From NCBI RefSeq assembly GCF_006483445.1, contig NZ_PPPT01000003.1, positions 1 to 47,290 on the forward strand: 47,290 nt of DNA, written 5' to 3'. The translations under genes were made by a program, and so were the position numbers. Under the pieces are notes generated by a model that searched no databases, had not been told where the DNA came from, and saw only the letters and a program-made list of their open reading frames with translations. Numbering within the stretch: position 1 is the first letter of the stretch; every line of letters starts with the position of its first letter. Below are positions 14,663 to 23,508 of the stretch, piece by piece. Source of the DNA: Bradyrhizobium guangdongense. GTDB lineage: Bacteria > Pseudomonadota > Alphaproteobacteria > Rhizobiales > Xanthobacteraceae.

Positions 14663-16636
14663 CTAGGGCGTCGTCACGGGTGCCGCCAAGGCCTCCCTGA
14701 GCCGCTGCGCCAGTTCGGCCGTCCGGTAGGGCTTGGTCAATACGATCGATTGCGCGTGCGCACGGCCCTGGTCGACCAGTGTCTCCAGGGCGTAGCCGGA
14801 GGAGAACAGCACGGGCAGGCCCGGGCGGATCAGGCGGGCCTGGTCGCCGAGCTCCCAGCCGCTCATGCCGCCGGGCATGATGATATCGGTGAACAGCAGG
14901 TCAATGTCCGGATTGGTGCGCAGAAGATCCAGGGCCTCGCGGCCGTTGACGGCGGCGATCACGCGATAGCCGAGCGCTTCGACCCGCTGGATGACGGAGG
15001 AGCGAACGAACGGATCGTCCTCCGCGATCAGGACCGTCTCGTGACCGCGGGGCGCCGCGGCCTCGATGTCGGGGGCGGTGGCACGCACATGCTCGGCGCC
15101 GGCATACGGCAGATAGATCCGCACCGTCGTCCCCAGTCCGCGCTCGCTGTAGATCGAGACATGTCCGTTGGACTGTTTTGCAAAGCCGTACACCATGCTG
15201 AGGCCGAGGCCAGAACCCTTGCCGACCTCCTTGGTGGTGAAGAACGGCTCGAAGGCATGCTCGATCACCTCGGCGGTCATGCCTTCGCCGTCATCGGTGA
15301 CTGATATCAGGGCGTAGTTGCCGGACATGACCTCGGGATGCAGCGCGCGGTAGTGGTCGTCGATCGACGAGATCTCCGCGCTCAGCGTCAGATGTCCGCC
15401 GCCGGGCATCGCGTCCTGCGCGTTGAGGGCGAGGTTCAGCACCGCGGATTCGAGCTGGGCCCGGTCCGCATAGGCGAGGATGGTGCCGGGACCGAAGGCG
15501 GTCCTGATCTCGATGCTCTCGCGCAAGGTGCGCTTCAGCAGCTTCTGCATGGAATCGAGCAACTGCCGGCAATCGATCGCCTGCGGTTGCAGAAACTGCC
15601 GGCGGCTGAACGCCAGCAATCTCTGGGTCAGCTCCGCGCCGCGCTCGCCGGACTGGCAGATATCCTCGGCGAAACGCTGCAGGTCGGGCCGGGCCTTGAG
15701 CTGCTCGCTCAGGTGCTCGGCATTGCCGACGATGACGGTGAGCAGATTGTTGAAGTCGTGGGCGATGCCGCCGGAGAGCTGGCCGACGGTCTCCATCTTC
15801 TGAGCCTGATGAAGCTGCTGCTCGGTCAGCTTGCGCGCGGTCAGGTCGTGAACGATGCCGACGAAGATCGGCTCGCCGTCCTGGAGCGCGCCGCCGACGG
15901 ACAGGTCCACCGGGAATGTCGATCCGTCCTTGCGAACGCCGAGGCCCTCGCCGCCGTCGCGGATGTAGCGCTTGTTGAGAGCGTTCTGGTCGGCGGGCAT
16001 CAGCAGCTTGACGTTCTGGTCGAGGACTTCGTCGGCGCGATAGCCGAACAGGCGTTCGCAGGCCGGGTTGAACAGCAGGATGCGATCGTCCGCGTCGAAC
16101 AACATGACGCCGTCGACGGCGGTCTCGACCACGGCGCTGAGCCGCGCCACGCTCTCGCGCAGCGCGCGCTGGGCTTCGCTCACCTGCTGAAGCAGCATGG
16201 CGGTGTCGCGGCTCCGGGTCTCCTCCTCGACGAGCGCGGCCTGGACCTTATGGAGCTCGAACGCGGAGGGGATGGTCAGGATCTTTGGCAGCAGCGGCCA
16301 GAGCGCGCCGGCCGTGAAGACGGAGGCTGCCGCGGTCAGGGCCTTGACCAGCCCCTCGATGCCATAGACCGGCACCCACAGCGTATAGATCGACAGGATG
16401 TGGGTCAGCCCGCAGGCCATGATGAAGATCGCAAACGCCCAGTAGACCCAACCGAATTTGAGATCGCGCCGCTTGGTGACCAGGATCGCCAGCGCGAAGG
16501 GGATCGAGAAATAGGCCGCGGCGATCAGCGCGTCCGACACGACGTGAAGCCAGATCAGCTCAGGCTCCCACAACAGGCAGATCCCGTGCGGCGAGAACAT
16601 CGAGGAATCGAGCAGACGTTGCAGATAGGCCCACAT
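14663..16636 (-). CDS. Hybrid histidine kinase with ethylene-receptor-like membrane sensor
   Basis: A 657-residue kinase. Three transmembrane helices (about 28-53, 63-88, 95-118) match the ethylene-binding domain of plant ETR1: Asp35, Tyr42, Pro46, Cys75 and His79 have exactly the spacing of ETR1 Asp25, Tyr32, Pro36, Cys65 and His69, and the local sequences AAYFSIP and ACGLTH agree. Cys and His hold the copper(I) cofactor in ETR1. Then come a coiled stretch, a PAS domain (165-270), HisKA with phospho-acceptor His293 in GGIAHDFNN, an HATPase (N box, DDGEGM, GKGSGLGLSM) and a receiver with Asp584. No GAF domain is present. It probably autophosphorylates and passes phosphate to its own receiver; the ligand is inferred. 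Confidence 0.9.
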   Translation of the reverse strand: MWAYLQRLLDSSMFSPHGICLLWEPELIWLHVVSDALIAAAYFSIPFALAILVTKRRDLKFGWVYWAFAIFIMACGLTHILSIYTLWVPVYGIEGLVKALTAAASVFTAGALWPLLPKILTIPSAFELHKVQAALVEEETRSRDTAMLLQQVSEAQRALRESVARLSAVVETAVDGVMLFDADDRILLFNPACERLFGYRADEVLDQNVKLLMPADQNALNKRYIRDGGEGLGVRKDGSTFPVDLSVGGALQDGEPIFVGIVHDLTARKLTEQQLHQAQKMETVGQLSGGIAHDFNNLLTVIVGNAEHLSEQLKARPDLQRFAEDICQSGERGAELTQRLLAFSRRQFLQPQAIDCRQLLDSMQKLLKRTLRESIEIRTAFGPGTILAYADRAQLESAVLNLALNAQDAMPGGGHLTLSAEISSIDDHYRALHPEVMSGNYALISVTDDGEGMTAEVIEHAFEPFFTTKEVGKGSGLGLSMVYGFAKQSNGHVSIYSERGLGTTVRIYLPYAGAEHVRATAPDIEAAAPRGHETVLIAEDDPFVRSSVIQRVEALGYRVIAAVNGREALDLLRTNPDIDLLFTDIIMPGGMSGWELGDQARLIRPGLPVLFSSGYALETLVDQGRAHAQSIVLTKPYRTAELAQRLREALAAPVTTP

Positions 16637-16865
16637 GATTGATCCTGACAGGCTGTAGCTCGGAGGCGGCCAGCCCTTCGGTCCGCGGGGCGGTTCCGCA
16701 CGCCTTCAACGTCTCATTCATCGATGCGGGCGCCAAGTGCCAACCCCAATTTTTTGCGCCTTGCGCACGGTTGGGGGACGACAAATTCGCATCGGAGGGC
16801 TGCAGGCAGGTGATTCGCTTGCCGGCCACGGGCGCTCGCGCTAGGACAAAAGATCACTCCCGTTC

Positions 16866-17687
16866 ATGCCAAGCGAGCGCCCGGCGATGACGACACCGAT
16901 AGCGCTGACCATTGCAGGCTCGGATTCGAGCGGTGGCGCGGGCATCCAGGCCGACCTCAAGACCTTTGCCGCGCTCGGCGTCTACGGCGCCTCCGTCATC
17001 ACGGCGCTGACCGCGCAGAACACGACTGGCGTCACCGGCATTCACGCCGTACCGGCTGATTTCGTGACCGCGCAGATCGATGCGGTGTTCTCCGATCTTG
17101 CGGTCGGCGCGGTCAAGATCGGCATGGTGGCGCAGCCCGACAGCATCGACGCGATTGCGGCTGGCCTGACTCGCTGGTCGCCGCGGCATGTCGTGCTCGA
17201 CCCGGTGATGGTCGCGACCTCCGGTGACCGGCTGCTCGCCGCCGAGGCCGTCGAGGCCTTGCGCACAAAACTCGTTCCGATGGCCTCGGTGATCACGCCG
17301 AACCTGCCCGAGGCGGCGGCGCTGCTCGATACGCCGATCGCGACCAGCGAGGCCGAGATCGAAGGGCAGGGACGGCGCCTGCTCGCCTTTGGCTGTCGCG
17401 CCGTACTGATCAAGGGCGGGCACGGGCAGGGCGCCGAGAGCATCGATTATCTCGTCAGTGATGAAGGTGTGATTGCGTTGTCGGCGCCGCGTGTGGCTAC
17501 GAAGAACACCCACGGCACCGGCTGCTCGCTGTCGTCGGCAGTCGCGGCGGGGCTTGCCAAGGGCGAGGGCTTTGAGCAGGCCGTGCGCAATGCCAAGAGC
17601 TGGATCAGCGCGGCGATTGCACAGGCCGATCGATTTGCCGTCGGTCACGGCCACGGGCCGGTGCATCACTTCCACAAATTCTACTAA
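16866..17687 (+). CDS. thiD: Hydroxymethylpyrimidine kinase / phosphomethylpyrimidine kinase ThiD
   Basis: A 273-residue ribokinase-fold enzyme of normal length. It has the HMP-binding [17 protein letters not shown] stretch, [16 protein letters not shown], the ITPNLPEA segment, LIKGGHG and the anion-hole [12 protein letters not shown], whose Cys-containing GTGC is typical of ThiD. It phosphorylates HMP to HMP-P and HMP-PP for thiamine synthesis. Met8 at 16887 is an alternative start giving the shorter, more typical N-terminus; neither start has a strong ribosome site. It stands alone, divergent from the kinase. Confidence 0.93.
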   Translation: MPSERPAMTTPIALTIAGSDSSGGAGIQADLKTFAALGVYGASVITALTAQNTTGVTGIHAVPADFVTAQIDAVFSDLAVGAVKIGMVAQPDSIDAIAAGLTRWSPRHVVLDPVMVATSGDRLLAAEAVEALRTKLVPMASVITPNLPEAAALLDTPIATSEAEIEGQGRRLLAFGCRAVLIKGGHGQGAESIDYLVSDEGVIALSAPRVATKNTHGTGCSLSSAVAAGLAKGEGFEQAVRNAKSWISAAIAQADRFAVGHGHGPVHHFHKFY

Positions 17688-17894
17688 ACCTCGCTTCCGC
17701 ACGGTTCGCCGTTAACCAGTCGCGCGTTGCGACCTCCAGGCTTTTGCGGACCGCGGCGGCCCGGCCATGTCGCCAGATTGTCGCATGGCCCTGCTATCCG
17801 CTGAACACACGAGGCGGGGCATGATTCGTATCCACGAGCGCTTCGCCGGTTCAACGTCATCCCCCTGTCACGGGACATTGTTACAGGCTGATGT

Positions 17895-18707
17895 ATGGGA
17901 AGTTACGATATGAGTGACGAGAGTCCCGAGCGGCGCTTTCGGACCTTGTTCATCTCCGACGTCCATCTCGGGGCCCGCGGTTCGCAAGCCGATCTTCTCC
18001 TCGACTTCCTGCGCTACCACGATGCCGACACCATCTACCTCGTCGGCGACATCGTCGACGGCTGGGCGTTGAAATCGAGCTGGCACTGGCCGCAATCGCA
18101 CAATGACCTCGTGCAGAAGCTTTTGCGCAAGGCGCGCAAGGGCGCAAAAGTCATCTACGTGCCCGGCAATCACGACGAGTTCCTGCGCAACTATTACGGC
18201 ACGCATTTCGGCGGCATCGACGTGGTCGAGAACACCGTGCACACCGGCGCGGACGGCCGGCGCTATCTCGTCATCCACGGCGACATTTTCGACCTCGTGG
18301 TGCAAAACGCGCGCTGGCTCGCCCATCTCGGCGACAAGGCCTATGACTTCGCGATCCAGATGAATCGCTTCGTCAACTTCTTCCGGCGACTGTTCGGCGT
18401 GCCCTATTGGTCGCTGTCGCAATGGGCGAAACTGAAAGTGAAGAACGCGGTCAATTATATCGGCGCGTTCGAGCAGGCGCTTGCGGCCGAGGCGCGGCGT
18501 CACGACGCCGACGGCGTGATCTGCGGCCACATCCACTACGCCACGATCCGCGATGAAGGCGATATCCGCTACATGAATTGCGGCGACTGGGTGGAGAGCT
18601 GCACGGCGCTGGTCGAGCACGACGACGGACGTTTCGAGATCATCACCTGGGCCGACCAGTTGCAGAAGGCAGCACCCATCGTCGCGGTGCCGGCACGGGC
18701 GGCATAA
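17895..18707 (+). CDS. Calcineurin-like metallophosphoesterase (UDP-2,3-diacylglucosamine diphosphatase-like)
   Basis: A 270-residue phosphoesterase with all metal-site motifs: ISDVHLG (Asp22, His24), GDIVDGW (Asp52), PGNHDE (Asn92, His93), HGDIFD and CGHIHYA. The WHWPQSHNDLVQKLLRKARKG and FRRLFGVPYW segments resemble the LpxH/LpxH2-like group that cleaves UDP-diacylglucosamine, though most alphaproteobacteria use LpxI for that step, so a related pyrophosphatase or phospholipid role is possible. The stop overlaps the start of the glycosyltransferase by one base (TAATG), so the two are translationally coupled. ATG at 17910 is an alternative start with a GGGAAG site. Confidence 0.85.
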   Translation: MGSYDMSDESPERRFRTLFISDVHLGARGSQADLLLDFLRYHDADTIYLVGDIVDGWALKSSWHWPQSHNDLVQKLLRKARKGAKVIYVPGNHDEFLRNYYGTHFGGIDVVENTVHTGADGRRYLVIHGDIFDLVVQNARWLAHLGDKAYDFAIQMNRFVNFFRRLFGVPYWSLSQWAKLKVKNAVNYIGAFEQALAAEARRHDADGVICGHIHYATIRDEGDIRYMNCGDWVESCTALVEHDDGRFEIITWADQLQKAAPIVAVPARAA

Positions 18708-19771
18708 TGAGGATCCTGGTCGCGACCGACGCATGGCATCCCCAGGTCAACGGGGTGGTTCGGACGCTGACCAAGCTCGCTGACGCGGCAAGATCGTTCG
18801 ACGTCGAGTTCTCGTTCCTGACGCCGCAATCATTCCGCACCTTTGCGATGCCGAGCTATCGCGATGTGCGCCTCGCCATGCCGCGGCCGAAGCGGATCGC
18901 AAAGCTGATCGAGGAAGCGCGGCCCGACAGCATTCATATCGCGACCGAAGGGCCGATCGGGTTGATGGTGCGCCGCTATTGCCTGCAGCGCGCGCTGCCG
19001 TTCACGACCAGCTTTCACACCCGCTTTCCCGAGTATGTGCGGGCGAGGGTGCCCGTTCCGGAGTCTCTGATCTGGCGGGCCCTGCGCCGTTTCCATGGCG
19101 CGAGCCGTGCCGTGATGGCGGCAACGCCGGCACTGGCGCGCGAGCTTGCCGAGCGCGGCTTCGAGAACGTCGTGCTGTGGCCGCGCGGCGTCGATACAAA
19201 ACTGTTCCATCCCCGCGCCATCGACCTTTGCCTGCCGGCACCCGTGTTCTTGTGCGTCGGCCGCGTCGCGGTGGAGAAGAACCTGGAAGCTTTCCTCGAT
19301 CTCGACTTGCCCGGGACCAAGGTGATCGTCGGTGACGGCCCGGCGCGGGCCTCGCTGGAGCAGGCCTATCCCGATGCCATCTTCCTCGGCGAGCGCCATG
19401 GCGAGGCGCTGGCTGAAATCTATGCAGCCGCCGACGTCTTCGTGTTCCCGAGCCGGACCGACACGTTTGGCCTGGTGCTACTGGAGGCGTTGGCGAGCGG
19501 CCTGCCGGTCGCGGCCTTCCCCGTGAGAGGACCTCGGGACGTGATCGGCGAAGCGCCTGTCGGCGTGCTGGACGAGGATCTGCGCGGCGCCTGCTTGGCA
19601 GCGCTCGACATTTCCCGTCAGGACTGCGTCGAATTCGCCGCCTCTCATACCTGGGAGGCGTCAGCGCGCGCCTTTATCGACCGGATTTTGGCCGTCGGCG
19701 CGGTGCTGCCCCGTGCGGGCGCGGTGCTGCCCCGTGCGGGCGGGGTGGAACAGCCGCGTTTCGTGGCCTGA
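18707..19771 (+). CDS. GT4-type glycosyltransferase
   Basis: A 354-residue cytoplasmic or membrane-associated glycosyltransferase. It shows the GT-B layout: ATDAWHPQVNGVVRTL at the N-terminus, HTRFPEYVRARVP, the WPRGVDTKLFHP linker, VGRVAVEKNLE and the nucleotide-sugar site FPSRTDTFGLVLLEALASG. These features match the family of bacterial mannosyl- and glucuronosyl-diacylglycerol transferases. Coupling to the phosphoesterase suggests a glycolipid pathway. The open frame continues upstream, but ATG at 18707 overlaps the previous stop. The C-terminus carries a duplicated AVLPRAG from a 21-base tandem repeat. Confidence 0.87.
   Translation: MRILVATDAWHPQVNGVVRTLTKLADAARSFDVEFSFLTPQSFRTFAMPSYRDVRLAMPRPKRIAKLIEEARPDSIHIATEGPIGLMVRRYCLQRALPFTTSFHTRFPEYVRARVPVPESLIWRALRRFHGASRAVMAATPALARELAERGFENVVLWPRGVDTKLFHPRAIDLCLPAPVFLCVGRVAVEKNLEAFLDLDLPGTKVIVGDGPARASLEQAYPDAIFLGERHGEALAEIYAAADVFVFPSRTDTFGLVLLEALASGLPVAAFPVRGPRDVIGEAPVGVLDEDLRGACLAALDISRQDCVEFAASHTWEASARAFIDRILAVGAVLPRAGAVLPRAGGVEQPRFVA
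19697..19742 (+). repeat. 21-base tandem repeat in the glycosyltransferase
   Basis: Just over two perfect copies of a 21-base unit beginning GGCGCGGTGCTGCC, keeping the reading frame and duplicating AVLPRAG in the C-terminal tail. Confidence 0.8.
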
Positions 19772-19796
19772 TATCCAAGCCTGATATCCAAGCCTG
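19767..19796 (+). repeat. 13-base tandem repeat across the stop codon
   Basis: CCTGATATCCAAG is repeated twice followed by CCTG; the first copy contains the TGA stop of the glycosyltransferase. The last copy forms a hairpin (CCAAGC / GCTTGG) with the following bases. Confidence 0.75.
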
Positions 19797-19846
19797 TCAC
19801 GCTTGGGTGTCTTTCCAGCCGTCAGCCGGCGCGGTACACATTGTGC

Positions 19847-20830
19847 ATGACGGAACCAGCTCTCCCGATCGGCCCCGCCGACATTGATGCCGCAGCGCGC
19901 GTGATTGCGCCCTTCGCCATCCGCACGCCGCTGTTGTCATTCCCGGTGCTCGACGAGCGCGTCGGCGCAAAGGTGTTCCTGAAGCCGGAGATGCTTCAGC
20001 GCACCGGCTCCTTCAAGTTCCGCGGCGCCTTCAACAAGGTGGCCTCGATCCCGCAGGATAAGCGCGCCGGCGGCGTGGTCGCGTTCTCCTCGGGCAACCA
20101 TGCCCAGGGCGTGGCCGCGGCGGCAAAGCTGCTCGACATGCACGCGACCATCGTGATGCCGTCGGATGCGCCGCTGACCAAGCGCGAGCGCACGAAATCC
20201 TACGGCGCCGATGTCGTTCTTTACGATCGCGACCGAGACGATCGCGAAGCGATCTCCCGCGGCATCGCCGAGAAGCGCGGCGCGACGCTGGTTCGGCCCT
20301 ATGACGATCCCTTCGTCATCGCAGGGCAGGGTACCGCGGGGCGCGAGATCGCGGAAGATATGGCCGCCCGCGGCATTGTTCCCGACATCGTGGTGGCGCC
20401 GGCCTCCGGCGGCGGCCTGATCGCGGGCGTCGCGACCGCAGTGAAGGCGCGCTACCCGCAGGCACAGATCATCGTCGCCGAGCCCGAGGCGTTTGACGAT
20501 CACACCCTCTCGCTCGCTATGGGCCATCGCGAGCCGCACGCGCCGGCGGGTCGGACCATCTGCGACGCGCTGATGGCGCTGATCCCGGGCGAGATGACGT
20601 TTGCGATCAACAGCAAGCTACTGTCCCGCGGCGTGACTGCATCCGACAAGGAGGTCGGCGCGGCCGTGGCGTTTGCCTATCGCGAGCTGAAGCTGGTGGT
20701 CGAGCCCGGCGGTGCCGTCGGCCTCGCTGCACTGCTCGCCGGCCGTCTCGACGTCGCCGGCAAGAACGTCGTCATCGTGCTCTCCGGCGGCAATGTCGAT
20801 GCCGACCTGTTTGCGGAGCTCGTGGCCTAA
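19847..20830 (+). CDS. PLP-dependent threonine/serine dehydratase family protein
   Basis: A 327-residue fold-type II PLP enzyme. Lys58 in GSFKFRGA is the Schiff-base residue, SSGNHAQG (about 83-90) binds substrate and GGGLIAG holds the PLP phosphate; SGGNVDAD near the C-terminus closes the site. There is no C-terminal ACT regulatory domain, so it is like catabolic threonine dehydratases or serine/threo-3-hydroxyaspartate dehydratases rather than biosynthetic IlvA. The reaction expected is deamination of a hydroxy amino acid to a 2-oxo acid. Start taken at ATG 19847; an in-frame TTG lies two codons earlier. A terminator follows. Confidence 0.88.
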   Translation: MTEPALPIGPADIDAAARVIAPFAIRTPLLSFPVLDERVGAKVFLKPEMLQRTGSFKFRGAFNKVASIPQDKRAGGVVAFSSGNHAQGVAAAAKLLDMHATIVMPSDAPLTKRERTKSYGADVVLYDRDRDDREAISRGIAEKRGATLVRPYDDPFVIAGQGTAGREIAEDMAARGIVPDIVVAPASGGGLIAGVATAVKARYPQAQIIVAEPEAFDDHTLSLAMGHREPHAPAGRTICDALMALIPGEMTFAINSKLLSRGVTASDKEVGAAVAFAYRELKLVVEPGGAVGLAALLAGRLDVAGKNVVIVLSGGNVDADLFAELVA

Positions 20831-20851
20831 AGGCCGAATAGACCAACAGCG

Positions 20852-20883
20852 AAGGGGCGGAGCATTGCTGCTCCGCCCCTTTG
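20852..20883. terminator. Bidirectional rho-independent terminator
   Basis: A perfect 12-base stem (AAGGGGCGGAGC paired with GCTCCGCCCCTT) and a six-base loop lie 21 bases after the dehydratase stop and 19 bases after the end of the leftward caspase-like gene. It can serve both convergent genes. Confidence 0.85.
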
Positions 20884-20902
20884 TCGTGTCTTGAAGCCGT
20901 GA

Positions 20903-22807
20903 TCAGTGCATGAACCCGCCGCGGCGGTTCATGCCACCATTATTGCCGCCATTGTTCTGCGGCGCCTGGTTCATCGACTGCTTGAAGTTGTTGTTCACGG
21001 TGACGTTGTTGATCCGGTTCGGCGTGGTATTGAGCTGCGGACGGTTGTTGACCTGCACCGAGTTCGACGGGTTGTTGTTCAGTTGCTTCACAATACCGGT
21101 ATTGCCGGTGGTCACGCGGACCGGCGGCTGGTTCTGACCGGTGGTTGCGGGGCCAGAGGTCTTCACGTCGATGTTCTTGACGTCGACCTTCGGTCCGTCC
21201 TTGCCGACATTCGTGGCCGGCAGGGTCACGATCTTGCCCGGGTTGATGCCAGTGTTGCCGGTCGTGGTGTTGCCCGCGGGCAGCGTCACGATCTTGCCGA
21301 CGACACCGGTGTTGGACGGCGTACCAGTATTGGTGTTGGTCGGCGCCGGCAGCGTGACGACCTTGCCAGGAACCTGGGCGGGCGTCTCGATTGGCTGCTT
21401 CGGCAAATTGTTGCCGGCCGGCAGCGTCGTGACCTGACCACCATTCTGACCGTTATTGCCGAGCTTGCCGATGACATTGCTGTCGATCGGGATCGGCTTG
21501 TTCTGGCCGCCATTGTTCTGGCCGACAGGCAGGTTGCCATTGCCGAGCCCGCCACCCTGCGCAACGATCGGCAGGTACTTGTTCGGGCCGAGATTGGTGA
21601 CCTTGAGCGGCGCGATGTTCTGCGGCGCCAGGAAGTGGGTCGCCTGCATCAGCGGGATCTCCTTCGGCTGCAACTGCAGCTTCAGGGCCGACTGCGCATA
21701 CGGGCTGTTGGAGTAGCTGTCGTAGAAGGTCTTGTAGGCGACCGGCGAGTTGGCAAGCACGGTCTTGTGCCAGGCATTCGCGATCAGGAGGTTGGCGAGC
21801 AGCCAGCGGATGCGGTCGCACAGCGGGTCGTGCGGGTACATCTGGATGAACTCCTGATAGTACTGCGGCTGGCCTTCCGAGAGCACGTAGTCATAAGCCT
21901 GGCGAGCCGAACGGCTCGGCAGGTTCGACGCCATCTGCACGACCGGGGCCTTGACCGGCGCGCGGTTGGCGGCAACGGCGGTGTCACCGAAGAAGGTGAA
22001 ATCGGAGGTCAGCGAGGAGCTCTCCCACGGCACCTGCGCGCCGTCGGTGGTCTGGTTCACTTCCAGGCGGACGCGCTTGAAGAGCTGCTCGATCGGCAGG
22101 TTCGGCTCACGCGCGATGTTGAGGAAGGCCTGCGTATAGGGGCTGTGGCCGCCCTGACCATCCTGCGCTTCCGAGCCCGGCGCGGTGGAGTAACCGACGA
22201 TCGAGCCGTTCGGCGCATCGACGATCGCTAGGCCACGGCCGGCGTCGTTGACGCTCGGGAAGGGGTTGTTGCGGCAGGCATCGAGAATGACGATGCGCAT
22301 GCGGCTCGGAATCGTCTCCAGCGTCGACATCACGTCGACGAGACGAATCGATCTGCTGACGAGCTCGTCGGGGCTGCCGACCTTCGCATCGACAGGCACG
22401 AGATAGTTCTCGCCGGCGAGCTGCACGCCGTGACCGGCATAGTAGACCATCGCCACCGTGTTGGTGCCGCGCGAGGCGACCTTGGCGGAGAAGTCCTGCA
22501 CTACCTTGAGCATGTCGCTCTGGGTGAGGTCGGTCGCGGAGATCACCTCGAAGCCGGCGGAGTTGAGGAATTTTGCCATCGACTCGGCGTCGTTGTCGGG
22601 GTTCGCGAGCTGCGGCGCGTTCTGGTAGTTGGAATTGCCGATCACCAGCGCCACGCGTTGCTCGGGGCTCTGCTGCGCGGCCGGGAGGGCCGGTGCGACG
22701 GGGGCGGCTTGCGCGGGGGCGACCTGCGCGAAAGCCGGGTCGCAGGCGACGCCGTACAGGCTTCCCAGGACGCTGGCGGTCAACAGAAGGGATTTTAGGC
22801 GGAACAT
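20903..22807 (-). CDS. Secreted caspase-like (peptidase C14 / orthocaspase) protein
   Basis: A 634-residue protein with a Sec signal peptide (1-28, PAFA-Q) and a caspase p20 domain from about residue 50: RVALVIGNSNY, catalytic His126 in YYAGHG and catalytic Cys178 in ILDACRNNPF. Both dyad residues are present. A helical segment follows (about 310-400), then a low-complexity tail rich in Asn, Gly, Pro and Thr containing four spaced V-T-L-P-A units between about 456 and 533, and ending in Asn-Gly-rich sequence. Start at 22807 is supported by AAAGGAG; the frame is open 16 codons more. Probably a periplasmic or surface protease; substrate unknown. Confidence 0.88.
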   Translation of the reverse strand: MFRLKSLLLTASVLGSLYGVACDPAFAQVAPAQAAPVAPALPAAQQSPEQRVALVIGNSNYQNAPQLANPDNDAESMAKFLNSAGFEVISATDLTQSDMLKVVQDFSAKVASRGTNTVAMVYYAGHGVQLAGENYLVPVDAKVGSPDELVSRSIRLVDVMSTLETIPSRMRIVILDACRNNPFPSVNDAGRGLAIVDAPNGSIVGYSTAPGSEAQDGQGGHSPYTQAFLNIAREPNLPIEQLFKRVRLEVNQTTDGAQVPWESSSLTSDFTFFGDTAVAANRAPVKAPVVQMASNLPSRSARQAYDYVLSEGQPQYYQEFIQMYPHDPLCDRIRWLLANLLIANAWHKTVLANSPVAYKTFYDSYSNSPYAQSALKLQLQPKEIPLMQATHFLAPQNIAPLKVTNLGPNKYLPIVAQGGGLGNGNLPVGQNNGGQNKPIPIDSNVIGKLGNNGQNGGQVTTLPAGNNLPKQPIETPAQVPGKVVTLPAPTNTNTGTPSNTGVVGKIVTLPAGNTTTGNTGINPGKIVTLPATNVGKDGPKVDVKNIDVKTSGPATTGQNQPPVRVTTGNTGIVKQLNNNPSNSVQVNNRPQLNTTPNRINNVTVNNNFKQSMNQAPQNNGGNNGGMNRRGGFMH

Positions 22808-22937
22808 GGCGTGCTCCTTTGGCACTGGTCTCGATGCGAGATTGGTGCCCTGCACGCTAGAACGCGTTCGAGTTTTGGGACGTGATGCCGGTCACCATCG
22901 TACCGTGCGTGACCTGGGTCACGCACGGGAGCCGAAT

Positions 22938-23363
22938 TCACCGGCTGCGGACGGCGTTAGCCATGCGTGAGAAGCCCTGGTCCAGCAAAGCGCGCACCTC
23001 GGCCGGCAATGCGCAATCGTCCATTGCGGCGCGCATGCATGACATCCATTCGTCGCGCTCGGCCTCGCCGATGGCGTAGGGACGGTGTGCCGACATGATG
23101 CAGCGGTGCTCCGGCCGGTTGAAATAAAGCGGCGGCCCGCCGAGCCAGCCGCTCAGGAACTCGAACAGAAGCTGGCGGATCGGGGCCAGATCCGCGCCGT
23201 GCATGGCGCGGATGCGGTGCGCGCCGGGGTTCGTGTCCATGATCTCGTAGAAGCGGTCGGCCAGCCGCCGCACCGCGGCCTCGCCGCCGATGAGGTCGTA
23301 CGGGGTTGTCGTCGTCGTCGGGGCTTCGCTGGTGGACGCGGTCGGCATGGTCGCAGGGCTCAT
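22938..23363 (-). CDS. Group II truncated haemoglobin
   Basis: A 141-residue globin. After a Thr-rich 20-residue lead it shows the two-on-two fold: IGGEAAVRRLADRFYEIM with the distal Tyr39 (B10), GGPPLYF, MSAHRPYAIG with the proximal His93 (F8), and Trp106 at G8, which is the mark of group II. Such proteins bind oxygen and NO and protect against nitrosative stress or low oxygen. A FixK/FNR-type box is centred about 52 bases upstream of the ATG at 23363; the ATG at 23348 is an equally possible start. The next gene upstream is divergent. Confidence 0.9.
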   Translation of the reverse strand: MSPATMPTASTSEAPTTTTTPYDLIGGEAAVRRLADRFYEIMDTNPGAHRIRAMHGADLAPIRQLLFEFLSGWLGGPPLYFNRPEHRCIMSAHRPYAIGEAERDEWMSCMRAAMDDCALPAEVRALLDQGFSRMANAVRSR

Positions 23364-23408
23364 CGATGAGGGGCGCGGCGAGCCAACAGGTCCGGTGCGA
23401 TTGACGCT

Positions 23409-23422
23409 ATGATTTGGATCAA
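23409..23422. promoter_or_regulatory. FNR/FixK-type box
   Basis: On the minus strand TTGAT-CCAA-ATCAT matches TTGAT-N4-ATCAA in nine of ten half-site positions. It is in the region between the leftward globin and the rightward mutarotase-like gene. FixK2 and FNR-type activators of Bradyrhizobium recognise this pattern under low oxygen; a site near -40 would start globin transcription about 12-27 bases before its ATG. Confidence 0.6.
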
Positions 23423-23508
23423 TTTTCAAGTGGTCGGGCCCCGATCGATTGCCGAACGGGCGCGTTTTGGGCAGCATCGCCTGCGAGCTTAAGGGGGCAG
23501 TCCGACAC

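Noticed and set aside
17763..17790. Inverted repeat GGCCATG / CATGGCC after thiD, considered as a terminator
   Set aside because: The loop is 14 bases and no T run follows; it could be chance in GC-rich DNA.
20906..22231. A 441-codon plus-strand frame opposite the caspase-like gene
   Set aside because: Shadow frame; the minus strand has a signal peptide, catalytic dyad and ribosome site.
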